Positions 1 to 5,220 of a DNA stretch of 6,428 bases are shown in pieces. The position numbers and the translations under genes are program-made. Origin of the DNA: JBCCFX01 sp039029515. GTDB taxonomy: Bacteria > Planctomycetota > Phycisphaerae > Phycisphaerales > SM1A02. The notes below the pieces were generated by a model. The model worked only from the letters and a program-made list of their open reading frames with translations, was not told where the DNA came from and ran no database searches. The stretch is taken from assembly GCA_039029515.1 (NCBI GenBank), contig JBCCFX010000211.1, positions 1 through 6,428 on the forward strand, read 5' to 3'. How positions within the stretch are numbered: position 1 is the stretch's first letter; each line of letters starts with the position of its first letter.

Positions 1-482
1 CGAACATCCGCAACCGCAGCCGGGTCGAAATCGCGGACAAGCTGACCGCACCAACGGATCATCCGGGCGGCGCGTTCAAGTTCACCGATCAGGAATTCGC
101 CGATCTCGAGGCCTTCCTGACCGATGGTGGCCATCGTGGACGTCCTGACGGCGTTCTCGACCTCTGCCAGACGCTCCCGGACTGCGACGGGGATATGATC
201 AATGACGGGTGCGAGCTCGAGAAGGGGTCGCAGGTCGACCTCGACTTCGACGGCATCCCGGATGATTGTGTCGCGATGACGCCGTGTCCGTGGGATTGTG
301 CACCGGCAGGCGGCAACGGCGTGATCAACATTGACGACCTGCTCGCCGTCATCAACGCGTTCGGTTCGACGTCCAGCTCGTGTGACTCGGCACCGGACAA
401 CGGTGATGGCACGTTCGGCAATGGCATCGTGAACATTGACGACCTCCTCGCGGTCATCAACAACTTCGGTGCCTGTCCGTAA
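1..482 (+). CDS. C-terminal part of an exported protein ending in two dockerin-type repeats (5' end outside the window)
   Basis: The reading frame is open from base 3 to a TAA at 480-482, giving 159 residues with no start in view, so this is the tail of a longer protein. Residues about 1-45 include an acidic helical stretch (FTDQEFADLEAFL). A Cys/Asp-rich segment follows (DCDGDMINDGCE, then DFDGIPDDC), and the end holds two copies of a dockerin-like motif, GVINIDDLLAVINAFG and GIVNIDDLLAVINNFG, 35 residues apart. Dockerin type I repeats bind calcium through Asp/Asn-rich loops and in cellulosomes mediate cohesin binding; in planctomycetes similar tails occur on many large exported proteins, where their partner is mostly unknown. 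Only the second copy has a full acidic loop (DNGDGTFGNG). The catalytic or adhesive part is not visible, so no function is assigned. A terminator follows 28 bases after the stop. Confidence 0.85.
   Translation, partial: NIRNRSRVEIADKLTAPTDHPGGAFKFTDQEFADLEAFLTDGGHRGRPDGVLDLCQTLPDCDGDMINDGCELEKGSQVDLDFDGIPDDCVAMTPCPWDCAPAGGNGVINIDDLLAVINAFGSTSSSCDSAPDNGDGTFGNGIVNIDDLLAVINNFGACP
315..470 (+). repeat. Two tandem dockerin-motif coding repeats
   Basis: Bases 315-365 and 420-470 encode nearly identical 17-residue units (NG-[VI]-[IV]-NIDDLLAVIN-[AN]-[AF]FG pattern) at an exact 105-base offset. The central run from AACATTGACGACCT onward is almost the same at the nucleotide level, which points to an internal duplication kept under selection. 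The upstream copy lacks the preceding acidic calcium loop that the downstream copy has. Confidence 0.8.
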
Positions 483-509
483 CGCACCGTCCAATCTGCC
501 CTTACTTCC

Positions 510-547
510 AGCCCTGTTCGGAGCGGTTCCGACGGGGCTTTTTCTTT
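510..547 (+). terminator. Rho-independent terminator of the dockerin protein gene
   Basis: Bases 510-516 (AGCCCTG) pair with 533-539 (CGGGGCT, one G-T wobble). Then 518-522 (TCGGA) pairs with 528-532 (TCCGA), with T517 bulged and a five-base loop GCGGT. The stem runs directly into TTTTTCTTT at 539-547. It begins 28 bases after the stop, so it separates the exported-protein gene from the porin gene. Confidence 0.92.
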
Positions 548-593
548 GCGCAACCTTGACTGTTCGATAACAGGGGCTTTTTCGGATGTTTGC

Positions 594-599
594 TATCGT
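594..599 (+). promoter_or_regulatory. Possible -10 element (TATCGT) immediately before the porin start
   Basis: TATCGT lies six bases before the ATG at 606, so transcription starting 6-7 bases downstream would begin at or next to the start codon and give a leaderless message. No Shine-Dalgarno-like sequence precedes this ATG, which fits. No convincing -35 is found at 16-18 bases; the TTGACT at 556-561 is 32 bases away and too far. This is a tentative reading. Confidence 0.25.
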
Positions 600-605
600 C
601 CCGCC

Positions 606-1907
606 ATGATCCGAATTCAAATTGCGTTGTTCACCCTGATGATCAGTGGCCTGACCTCCGTGGTCCGCGCCGATGCCACTCGTCACGATCCCGCCGTCCA
701 GACGCTCATGCACCGCATCGATGCCATCGAGCATGACATTGCGGAACTGCGAGATGGCACGCCGCCGCCGCCGCGTGCACGCGAAGTGCTGACCCGCCGA
801 ATCATCGATGAGATCGATGCACGACGCGAAGCGGGCCTCGACGGTTTCACCACCGGCTACAAGAGCGGCTTCGTCATTCAATCTGAAGACAGCAACTTCA
901 AACTGCGCGTCAAGGGTCGCGTTCAGCTTCGTTACATCGCCAGTGAGCGGGATGTGGATCCGGGTGGCGACAGCAGCCGACGTGGATTCGAAGCACGCCG
1001 TGTCCGCATCGAGCTCGACGGCCACGTCTTTGACCCGAGCTGGAAGTGGAAAGTCGTCGGCGACCCCAGCCGATCGACTGGAACGCTCAGCCTGAACGAT
1101 GCGTGGATCCAAAAGTCCTTCGACAATGGCTTCTCCGTTCTCCTTGGTCGGTTTCGGCCCAGTCTGTTCCGTGAATACGAAGTGTCCAGCAAGCGACAGC
1201 TCGCCGTCGAACGATCGCTGGTCGTGGGTGAGTTCAACTTCGACCGTGGCTCCGGCGTTGGAGCGGCCTACAGCAACGATGACATCAAAGTCAAGATTGC
1301 GTACGTCGAAGATTTCATCATTGACCCAGCAGTCCGCGCAACTCGTGATCGCGACTGGGTCGCGACCACTCGAATCGAGTGGCGTGTTGCCGGCGACTGG
1401 AAGCGCTTCCGCGATCACACGTCCTCGGAAGGCGAGACCGCGATTCTCATCGGCGGCGGTATCGGCTACGAACAGAACGATGACAACGGCCCGGGCGGCG
1501 CGATGATGCGCTCGGACTCATGGTCATGGACCGTTGATGTCAGCGCCGAGAAGGAACACTACAACGCGTTCGCAGCCATCATCGGACGTCACACCGATCC
1601 GGAGACCGGCGAAAACGTCGACGTGATTGGCATCGTCGCGCAGGCCGGCATGCGCATCTCGGAGAACGATGAGATCTTCATTCGCTATGAGTGGGGCGAT
1701 GACGACCGGACCGAGCAGCTTCGTGTGCTGACGGCCGGCATGAACCGCTACATCTACGGTCATGGTGTGAAGATCACCGGTGATGTCGGCTACGCTTTCG
1801 ACGAGGTCTCGTCGACATGGGCATCGTCCGGCGCCGGCTGGGTCGCTGATGATGCGGGCCAGGATGGCCAGGTCGTGGTGCGTGGCCAGTTGCAGTTGAC
1901 CTTCTGA
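606..1907 (+). CDS. Phosphate-selective porin O/P-type outer-membrane beta-barrel protein
   Basis: The protein has 433 residues. Residues 1-22 form a signal peptide (hydrophobic IALFTLMISGLTSVV, likely cleavage after VRA). A short helical, probably coiled-coil segment follows (about 27-50), then a proline run (TPPPP) and a second helical stretch to about 78. The remainder resembles the OprO/OprP porin family: GFVIQSEDSNFKLRVKGRVQ opens the barrel, then FEARRVRIELDGHVFDPSWKWK, a NDAWIQK strand, LLGRFRPSLFREYE and the conserved SSKRQLAVERS region. It ends in QLQLTF with a terminal Phe, the usual signal for insertion by the BAM machinery. The family forms trimeric anion or phosphate channels, but substrate choice cannot be read here, and no phosphate transport genes are adjacent. 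ATG 606 is preferred over a TTG at 546, which lies inside the upstream terminator tail and would put 20 polar residues before the signal peptide. Confidence 0.87.
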   Translation: MIRIQIALFTLMISGLTSVVRADATRHDPAVQTLMHRIDAIEHDIAELRDGTPPPPRAREVLTRRIIDEIDARREAGLDGFTTGYKSGFVIQSEDSNFKLRVKGRVQLRYIASERDVDPGGDSSRRGFEARRVRIELDGHVFDPSWKWKVVGDPSRSTGTLSLNDAWIQKSFDNGFSVLLGRFRPSLFREYEVSSKRQLAVERSLVVGEFNFDRGSGVGAAYSNDDIKVKIAYVEDFIIDPAVRATRDRDWVATTRIEWRVAGDWKRFRDHTSSEGETAILIGGGIGYEQNDDNGPGGAMMRSDSWSWTVDVSAEKEHYNAFAAIIGRHTDPETGENVDVIGIVAQAGMRISENDEIFIRYEWGDDDRTEQLRVLTAGMNRYIYGHGVKITGDVGYAFDEVSSTWASSGAGWVADDAGQDGQVVVRGQLQLTF

Positions 1908-2090
1908 CGTCGACACGAATCGTCGACCGATAACGGGCGTGATTCGAGCGGGCGCACGCTCAACCGGTATCGCTCGCGCATGTGGCCGCTGCAGGCAACG
2001 GACCGCGCATCGTCCATGATGTCACCGACAATGCAGCCGATACACATCGGTACGATCATTCGATCGCGCCGATCGTGGAGATTCTCGGAC
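1908..2090 (+). other. Leader region between the porin and diguanylate cyclase genes
   Basis: This 183-base stretch has no U-rich terminator. Two copies of the palindrome GTCGAC (1909-1914 and 1922-1927) can form a short hairpin right after the porin stop. TATCGC at 1968-1973, six bases before an ATG at 1980, repeats the arrangement seen before the porin. Bases 2052-2076 hold three GATC sites and inverted repeats that abut the GGAG at 2077-2080. If the cyclase starts at 1980 instead of 2091, most of this stretch is coding. Confidence 0.4.
2077..2080 (+). promoter_or_regulatory. Ribosome binding site GGAG that decides the GTG start of the cyclase
   Basis: GGAG lies ten bases before GTG 2091. 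None of the earlier in-frame ATGs (1980, 2016, 2019, 2031) has a Shine-Dalgarno-like sequence. Starting at 2091 puts the first receiver beta-strand (VLILD) at residues 6-10, where receivers normally begin. Confidence 0.55.
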
Positions 2091-3125
2091 GTGCATGCTG
2101 CCAGTGTCCTGATTCTTGATCCGGATTCCGACGCCGCTCAGCGACTTGCGTCGAAGCTGGTCGTGCGCGGCTACCTCGTCCAGCACGCTGACAATCCACG
2201 GCATGCACTCCGCTTGATGTCTGATCACGCCATCGCGCTGCTCATCGTGCGCTGGAACATCGGCGACTCCATGCCGCTGGAATTCTGTCGTGCCCTGCGC
2301 GAGCTTGATAGCGTCGGTGCGTCATACACGATTCTCCTCGCTGACGATGTGAGTGACGCTGACTTTGATCGTGCCTGCGATGCTGGTGCTGATGATCTGC
2401 TTGAGGCCAACGGGACGGTGCGGGAGATTCTCGCCCGACTCCATGCCGGCCAGCGCATTGTCGAGTTGGAGCAGAATCTCGCACGCATGACACGTGACGT
2501 CGTGCGGTACAGCGCAGAGCTCGAAGTGAATCATCTTGAACTCGCCCGCGCCAACCAGCGGCTTCAGGATCTCTCGTACGCCGATGAACTCACCGGCATC
2601 CGGAATCGTCGCGCGGGCATTCGTGATCTCAACATGCACTGGGCGGCATCGCTGCGGCACCGCGAACCGCTGGCCCTGATCGCATTGGATCTCGATCACT
2701 TCAAGGCCATCAACGATGAATACGGTCACGCGATCGGTGACCTGGCGCTCAAACACACGGCGATGATTTCAGACGCCGTCCTTCGACGCGAGGAAGCGAT
2801 CTATCGCATGGGCGGCGAAGAGTTTCTCATCATGTGCCCGCGTGCGACCGTTGATGAAGCAGCGCAGGCTGCGGAACGACTGCGTGTGGCGCTGGAGAAA
2901 GCCGTGGTCACGAATGAGGGATCCTCATTCAGAGTGACCGCAAGTTTCGGGGTTGCCATGCGCGATCCGCAGACCGAGAGCATCGACGACCTCCTTCGAT
3001 GCGTGGATGAAGCGCTGTATGCGGCCAAGCGTGGGGGGCGGAATTGCGTCTACGTGTCACGCGGAAGTCGCTGCGAGGCACTCCATGGCGATCTGGATGA
3101 ACCACGCCAACAGGATGCCGCGTAA
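2091..3125 (+). CDS. Diguanylate cyclase (GGDEF) with a degenerate N-terminal receiver domain
   Basis: From GTG 2091 the protein has 344 residues; in-frame ATG 1980 would give 381. Residues 5-115 fold as a receiver (VLILDPDSD first strand, AGADD before the last strand), but the phosphoacceptor position is Arg54 (LLIVRWNI), the switch Thr/Ser is Ala84 (ILLAD) and the conserved Lys is missing (LLEANG). A likely coiled-coil linker spans about 118-158. The GGDEF domain follows: DELTGIRNRR at 165-174, metal-binding Asp200 in ALDLDHFKAIND, GHAIGD, and the intact signature GGEEF at 241-245. It should make cyclic di-GMP from two GTP. At the inhibitory I-site position the motif is RREE, not RxxD, so classical product inhibition may be weak. 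There is no membrane segment, so it is probably cytoplasmic. The layout is PleD/WspR-like, but phosphorylation cannot be the input; protein binding is the likelier trigger. It converges with the VOC gene. Confidence 0.95.
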   Translation: MHAASVLILDPDSDAAQRLASKLVVRGYLVQHADNPRHALRLMSDHAIALLIVRWNIGDSMPLEFCRALRELDSVGASYTILLADDVSDADFDRACDAGADDLLEANGTVREILARLHAGQRIVELEQNLARMTRDVVRYSAELEVNHLELARANQRLQDLSYADELTGIRNRRAGIRDLNMHWAASLRHREPLALIALDLDHFKAINDEYGHAIGDLALKHTAMISDAVLRREEAIYRMGGEEFLIMCPRATVDEAAQAAERLRVALEKAVVTNEGSSFRVTASFGVAMRDPQTESIDDLLRCVDEALYAAKRGGRNCVYVSRGSRCEALHGDLDEPRQQDAA

Positions 3126-3132
3126 GACTCGC

Positions 3133-3603
3133 TCAGGCATCGTGCCAGATCAACTCAATTGAATTGCCTTCGGGATCACGAATGAACATCGCCCGAGCCT
3201 GCATCGCGGGGAACGCGGTGTCGACTGGTTCGTATCCGAGGTCAACCAACCGCGCGCGATGCCATTCTGCACTGTCCGGCGGGATCTCAAACGCAAGATG
3301 ATTCAGTGTGCTATGCGCGACATTGTGCCCGGTGAAGCGCTTTGCAAAGACATGCCGCTCGCGGTCGATGAGCACCAGCAGTTCCGGGTGCCCGTGTCGA
3401 CCGAGCGGCGAAGTTGACTCACGGACCACGAGGAAGCAGATGGTCGGTTCGCCGCCTGGTGTCGCGATCTCGCTGACGTCATGACAGGCTTCGCTATGAA
3501 CCGGGAAGCCGAGCACATCGCGGTAGAACGCGCGCATCGTGGAGAGATCACGAACGTTGAGGACGATCTCCGCGACGCCGGTGATGGGTGGGATGTCGGA
3601 CAT
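3133..3603 (-). CDS. Glyoxalase/VOC (vicinal oxygen chelate) superfamily protein
   Basis: This 156-residue cytoplasmic protein is the usual size for a two-module VOC monomer. The first module opens with GVAEIVLNVRDLSTMRAFYRDVLGF, the family's beta-alpha start, and continues through EPTICFLVV and HPELLVLID. The second opens with NHLAFEI and closes with MFIRDPEGNSIELIWHD. Likely metal ligands by position are Glu12, Glu74, His102 and Glu150. In glyoxalase I the first ligand is usually His or Gln, so Glu12 is a departure. The family includes glyoxalase I, extradiol dioxygenases, epimerases and fosfomycin-modifying enzymes, and sequence alone does not choose among them. ATG 3603 was taken because it sits just before the domain; ATG 3612 (three residues longer) is equally possible and neither has a ribosome binding site. 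The TTG at 3639 is less likely. The stop is 7 bases from that of the converging cyclase. Confidence 0.92.
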   Translation of the reverse strand: MSDIPPITGVAEIVLNVRDLSTMRAFYRDVLGFPVHSEACHDVSEIATPGGEPTICFLVVRESTSPLGRHGHPELLVLIDRERHVFAKRFTGHNVAHSTLNHLAFEIPPDSAEWHRARLVDLGYEPVDTAFPAMQARAMFIRDPEGNSIELIWHDA

Positions 3604-3912
3604 GCGGCGCATTGTCGATGGTGTGAAGTTCTCCTGCAATGATTCGGCCGGCAGAACTCACATCGATCGGCTCGATGACCTCGTCAACCTACCTTGCGTG
3701 AGCGCGCCAGTTGTCGAGGCATCGTTGAAGTCCTGGAATTCGACACGACAACCCGGACATCGAGAAACGATGATGAGTCAGGACGTAGCCGAGTCGCTGC
3801 GTGCGTTCTCGGACGTGATTCCGGCAGCGCGAGCTCACGCAATGCGATCAGGGCGGAAGAAATGATCCGTTCAGAATCGGCTCGCTCAATCAAACTTCGG
3901 CAGGCCAACAAA

Positions 3913-3932
3913 CCGGTCGATAACTCGACCGG
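3913..3932 (+). repeat. Perfect 8-bp inverted repeat in the fibro-slime leader
   Basis: CCGGTCGA, a four-base spacer TAAC, and TCGACCGG form a perfect palindrome that ends 27 bases before the ATG at 3960. It could be an operator for a dimeric regulator or a hairpin in the 5' leader. There is no T-run on the plus strand, so it is not a terminator for the downstream gene. On the minus strand it is followed by TTTGTTGG, a weak tail at best. Confidence 0.6.
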
Positions 3933-3948
3933 GGACGCTCGAATCAAC

Positions 3949-3953
3949 AGGAG
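3949..3953 (+). promoter_or_regulatory. Ribosome binding site AGGAG of the fibro-slime gene
   Basis: AGGAG is six bases before ATG 3960, an almost ideal Shine-Dalgarno spacing, and it fixes this start. Confidence 0.85.
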
Positions 3954-3959
3954 ACGGCC

Positions 3960-4877
3960 ATGACTCGAGATCGCTTCGTAAACCTGTGTGCGTACGGACT
4001 TCTCGTCGTGGCTGGCGCAGCGACGATGATGATTCCGGGTGTGACGACTGTGCCCGACGTCAAGGCGTCACCGACCGGTTCGCCGCCGGAGACGATCGAA
4101 CTCACGGCCATCGTGCGCGACTTTCTGCCGCATGGTGAAGCAGGCGGTCATCCGGACTTCGAACACTATCCGCACGACTACCGTCACGGCCTCGTCGATT
4201 CGATGCTCAGTGCGGATGGGAAGCCGGTCTTTGCCAGCGCCACCGGCAACATTGTGCTGAGTGAATATCGTGACAGCAGTGGCACCAACATTGCATGGAC
4301 CATCTTTGATGCGTCTGAAGGTGACACCGCCGGCAATCTCCAGCCATCGACCGACCAGATCCTGACATCCGCCGCTGCATTCGATCAGTGGTACCGCGAT
4401 ATTCCCGGCGTGAACATCGCCACGAGCAAGACGCTCACGCTCCATCGACAGACTGATGGCACGTATGTCTTCGATAGCGCGGATGATCCGCTGTACATCT
4501 CGCGCGGCGGCTTCTTTCCGATCGATGATGAGCTTTTCGGCAATTACGAATCCTACGGTCACAACTACCACTTCACGACCGAGCTCCGCACGGTGTTCAC
4601 CTACGAACAGGGTGCGAGCCAGACGTTCACGTTCGCGGGCGATGATGATGTCTGGGTGTACGTGAATGGAACACTTGTCATCGACATCGGCGGGATCCAC
4701 AATCCCGAGACGCAGACGATCGATATGGATCGCGTGGCCGGACTCGTCGATGGCGAACCGTACGAACTCCGGATCTTCCATGCGGAACGTCACGTGACGG
4801 GCAGCGACTTCCGATTCCAGACCTCGCTTGAACTGGTCGATGCCATCATCCCGACCGTGACGGTCGCCTTCGACTGA
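3960..4877 (+). CDS. Secreted fibro-slime domain (PA14-like) protein
   Basis: This 305-residue protein starts with a signal peptide (residues 1 to about 36; hydrophobic core AYGLLVVAGAATMMIPGV, likely cleavage near VKA). Mature residues 46-70 hold IVRDFLPHGEAGGHPDFEHY, the RDF...HPDFE opening typical of fibro-slime proteins. The diagnostic C-terminal block is complete: FTYEQGASQTFTFAGDDDVW (213-232), VYVNGTLVIDIGGIH (233-247), the ERH of FHAERH (273-278) and SDFRFQTSL (282-290). The family was defined on Fibrobacter surface proteins and Dictyostelium (slime mould) prespore or spore-coat proteins, and is related to PA14 carbohydrate-binding beta-barrels; the DDD and GG residues match the calcium and sugar site. 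A role in binding polysaccharide or as matrix material is plausible but inferred. There is no membrane anchor, PEP-CTERM or sorting tail, and no catalytic domain, so it is unusually compact. The gene stands alone, with its own ribosome binding site and a leader palindrome. Confidence 0.93.
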   Translation: MTRDRFVNLCAYGLLVVAGAATMMIPGVTTVPDVKASPTGSPPETIELTAIVRDFLPHGEAGGHPDFEHYPHDYRHGLVDSMLSADGKPVFASATGNIVLSEYRDSSGTNIAWTIFDASEGDTAGNLQPSTDQILTSAAAFDQWYRDIPGVNIATSKTLTLHRQTDGTYVFDSADDPLYISRGGFFPIDDELFGNYESYGHNYHFTTELRTVFTYEQGASQTFTFAGDDDVWVYVNGTLVIDIGGIHNPETQTIDMDRVAGLVDGEPYELRIFHAERHVTGSDFRFQTSLELVDAIIPTVTVAFD

Positions 4878-4896
4878 AGTTTGCATGCCCGCAGTC

Positions 4897-4930
4897 AAAA
4901 CGACGAACCGCCGGCGTGGATGCCGGCGGT
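4897..4930 (-). terminator. Hairpin between the fibro-slime gene and the tRNA, probable tRNA terminator
   Basis: Bases 4907-4915 (ACCGCCGGC) pair perfectly with 4922-4930 (GCCGGCGGT) around a six-base loop. On the minus strand the stem is followed by TCGTCGTTTT, an interrupted U-tail that fits termination after the tRNA 10 bases upstream. On the plus strand it starts 29 bases after the fibro-slime stop but has no U-run, so any role there would be transcript-end protection or weak termination. Confidence 0.65.
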
Positions 4931-4940
4931 CTCGTGAAAG

Positions 4941-5014
4941 TGGCGATAGGTGGACTCGAACCACCGACCTAGGGTTTATGAATCCCTCGCTCTAACCAGC
5001 TGAGCTATATCGCC
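4941..5014 (-). tRNA. tRNA with CAT anticodon (elongator Met, or Ile2 read as k2C-AU)
   Basis: A full 74-base cloverleaf reads on the minus strand. The acceptor stem GGCGATA/TATCGCC is perfect, the D-arm is GCTC/GAGC, the T-arm GGTGG/CCACC encloses TTCGAGT, and the anticodon loop is TTCATAA with anticodon CAT at 4980-4978. The discriminator is A and CCA is not encoded (the next bases are CTT). The paired G1-C72 and the absence of three G-C pairs next to the loop rule out initiator tRNA. CAT elongator Met and the lysidine-modified tRNA-Ile2 cannot be told apart securely by eye. The pair closing the anticodon stem (31-39, bases 4983 and 4975) is A-A, a mismatch. Confidence 0.94.
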
Positions 5015-5027
5015 GGGGAAGCGACCT

Positions 5028-5055
5028 AGTCTACGCGCGGCCGAGTGGCGGTCAA
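5028..5055 (-). promoter_or_regulatory. Sigma70-type promoter of the tRNA gene
   Basis: On the minus strand TTGACC (5055-5050) and TAGACT (5033-5028) are separated by 16 bases. The -35 matches the consensus at 5 of 6 positions and the -10 at 4 of 6. The mature tRNA begins 13 bases after the -10 element, leaving a very short 5' leader for RNase P to remove. The upstream terminator ends about 65 bases away, so the tRNA seems to be its own transcription unit. Confidence 0.72.
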
Positions 5056-5120
5056 GGGGCAGCGGACCTCGGCTGACGGCAGATGGCCCTTGGAAGACAT
5101 TGTGATCACGCCTGGGAACG

Positions 5121-5157
5121 AAAACCGGCCGTACGACGGAAGTCCGCCGCACGGCCG
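5121..5157 (-). terminator. Rho-independent terminator after the ANTAR regulator gene
   Basis: On the minus strand CGGCCGT-G-CGGCGG pairs with CCGTCG-T-ACGGCCG, a 14-bp stem with a four-base loop ACTT, followed by GTTTTCGTT. Two of its pairs are G-U on this strand but would be A-C mismatches in plus-strand RNA. That shows the hairpin is built for minus-strand transcription. Confidence 0.88.
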
Positions 5158-5168
5158 TTACATCTTTC

Positions 5169-5212
5169 CCCAGGCAACTGGGAATCAGACGCCGTTCCCG
5201 GCAGCGTCTGAT
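5169..5212 (-). other. Two hairpins just after the ANTAR regulator stop codon
   Basis: Bases 5184-5192 (ATCAGACGC) pair perfectly with 5204-5212 (GCGTCTGAT) around an 11-base loop. Next to it, 5169-5173 and 5178-5182 form a five-bp stem with a four-base loop. Neither is followed by a U-run on the minus strand, so they are not terminators; they lie between the gene's stop and the terminator at 5121-5157. Roles as a 3' stabiliser or protein-binding RNA are possible but unproven. Confidence 0.55.
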
Positions 5213-5220
5213 CTCAAATC

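Larger units (their letters stand above)
3604..3959. other. Divergent intergenic region between the VOC and fibro-slime genes
   Basis: These 356 bases separate two genes transcribed outward. Reading frames exist on both strands, but their translations are rich in Arg and Ser, match no family I know and mostly lack ribosome binding sites, so I call no gene. The most gene-like is a 31-codon plus-strand frame from an ATG-ATG at 3770 (MMSQDVAESLRAFSDV) that ends in a TGA at 3863-3865. The region should hold the promoters of both neighbours, but I see no clear -35/-10 pair. A perfect inverted repeat lies at 3913-3932. Confidence 0.5.

Noticed and set aside
315..470. CRISPR-like direct repeats
   Set aside because: Only two copies, in frame within a protein gene and encoding the dockerin motif.
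556..599. TTGACT at 556 with TATCGT at 594 as a sigma70 promoter
   Set aside because: The 32-base spacer is far outside the 16-18 base range.
546..605. Upstream TTG start for the porin
   Set aside because: It lies in the U-tail of the terminator and would place polar residues before the signal peptide at 606.
761..785. CCG-rich microsatellite in the porin gene
   Set aside because: It encodes a short proline linker (TPPPP) after the coiled coil, which is ordinary for this protein layout.
3684..3963. Overlapping small frames on both strands in the divergent spacer
   Set aside because: Low-complexity Arg/Ser-rich translations, no family resemblance and no good ribosome binding sites; the spacer more probably holds promoters.
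4068..4964. 298-codon open frame on the minus strand opposite the fibro-slime gene
   Set aside because: It is antisense to a gene with clear family motifs, its translation is Arg/Val-rich without recognisable motifs, and its upstream end runs into the tRNA gene.
5126..5212. Classical ANTAR target RNA (paired hexaloops with A1 and G4)
   Set aside because: The hairpins have loops of 11, 4 and 4 bases on the minus strand, and opening one pair does not give the A1/G4 pattern.
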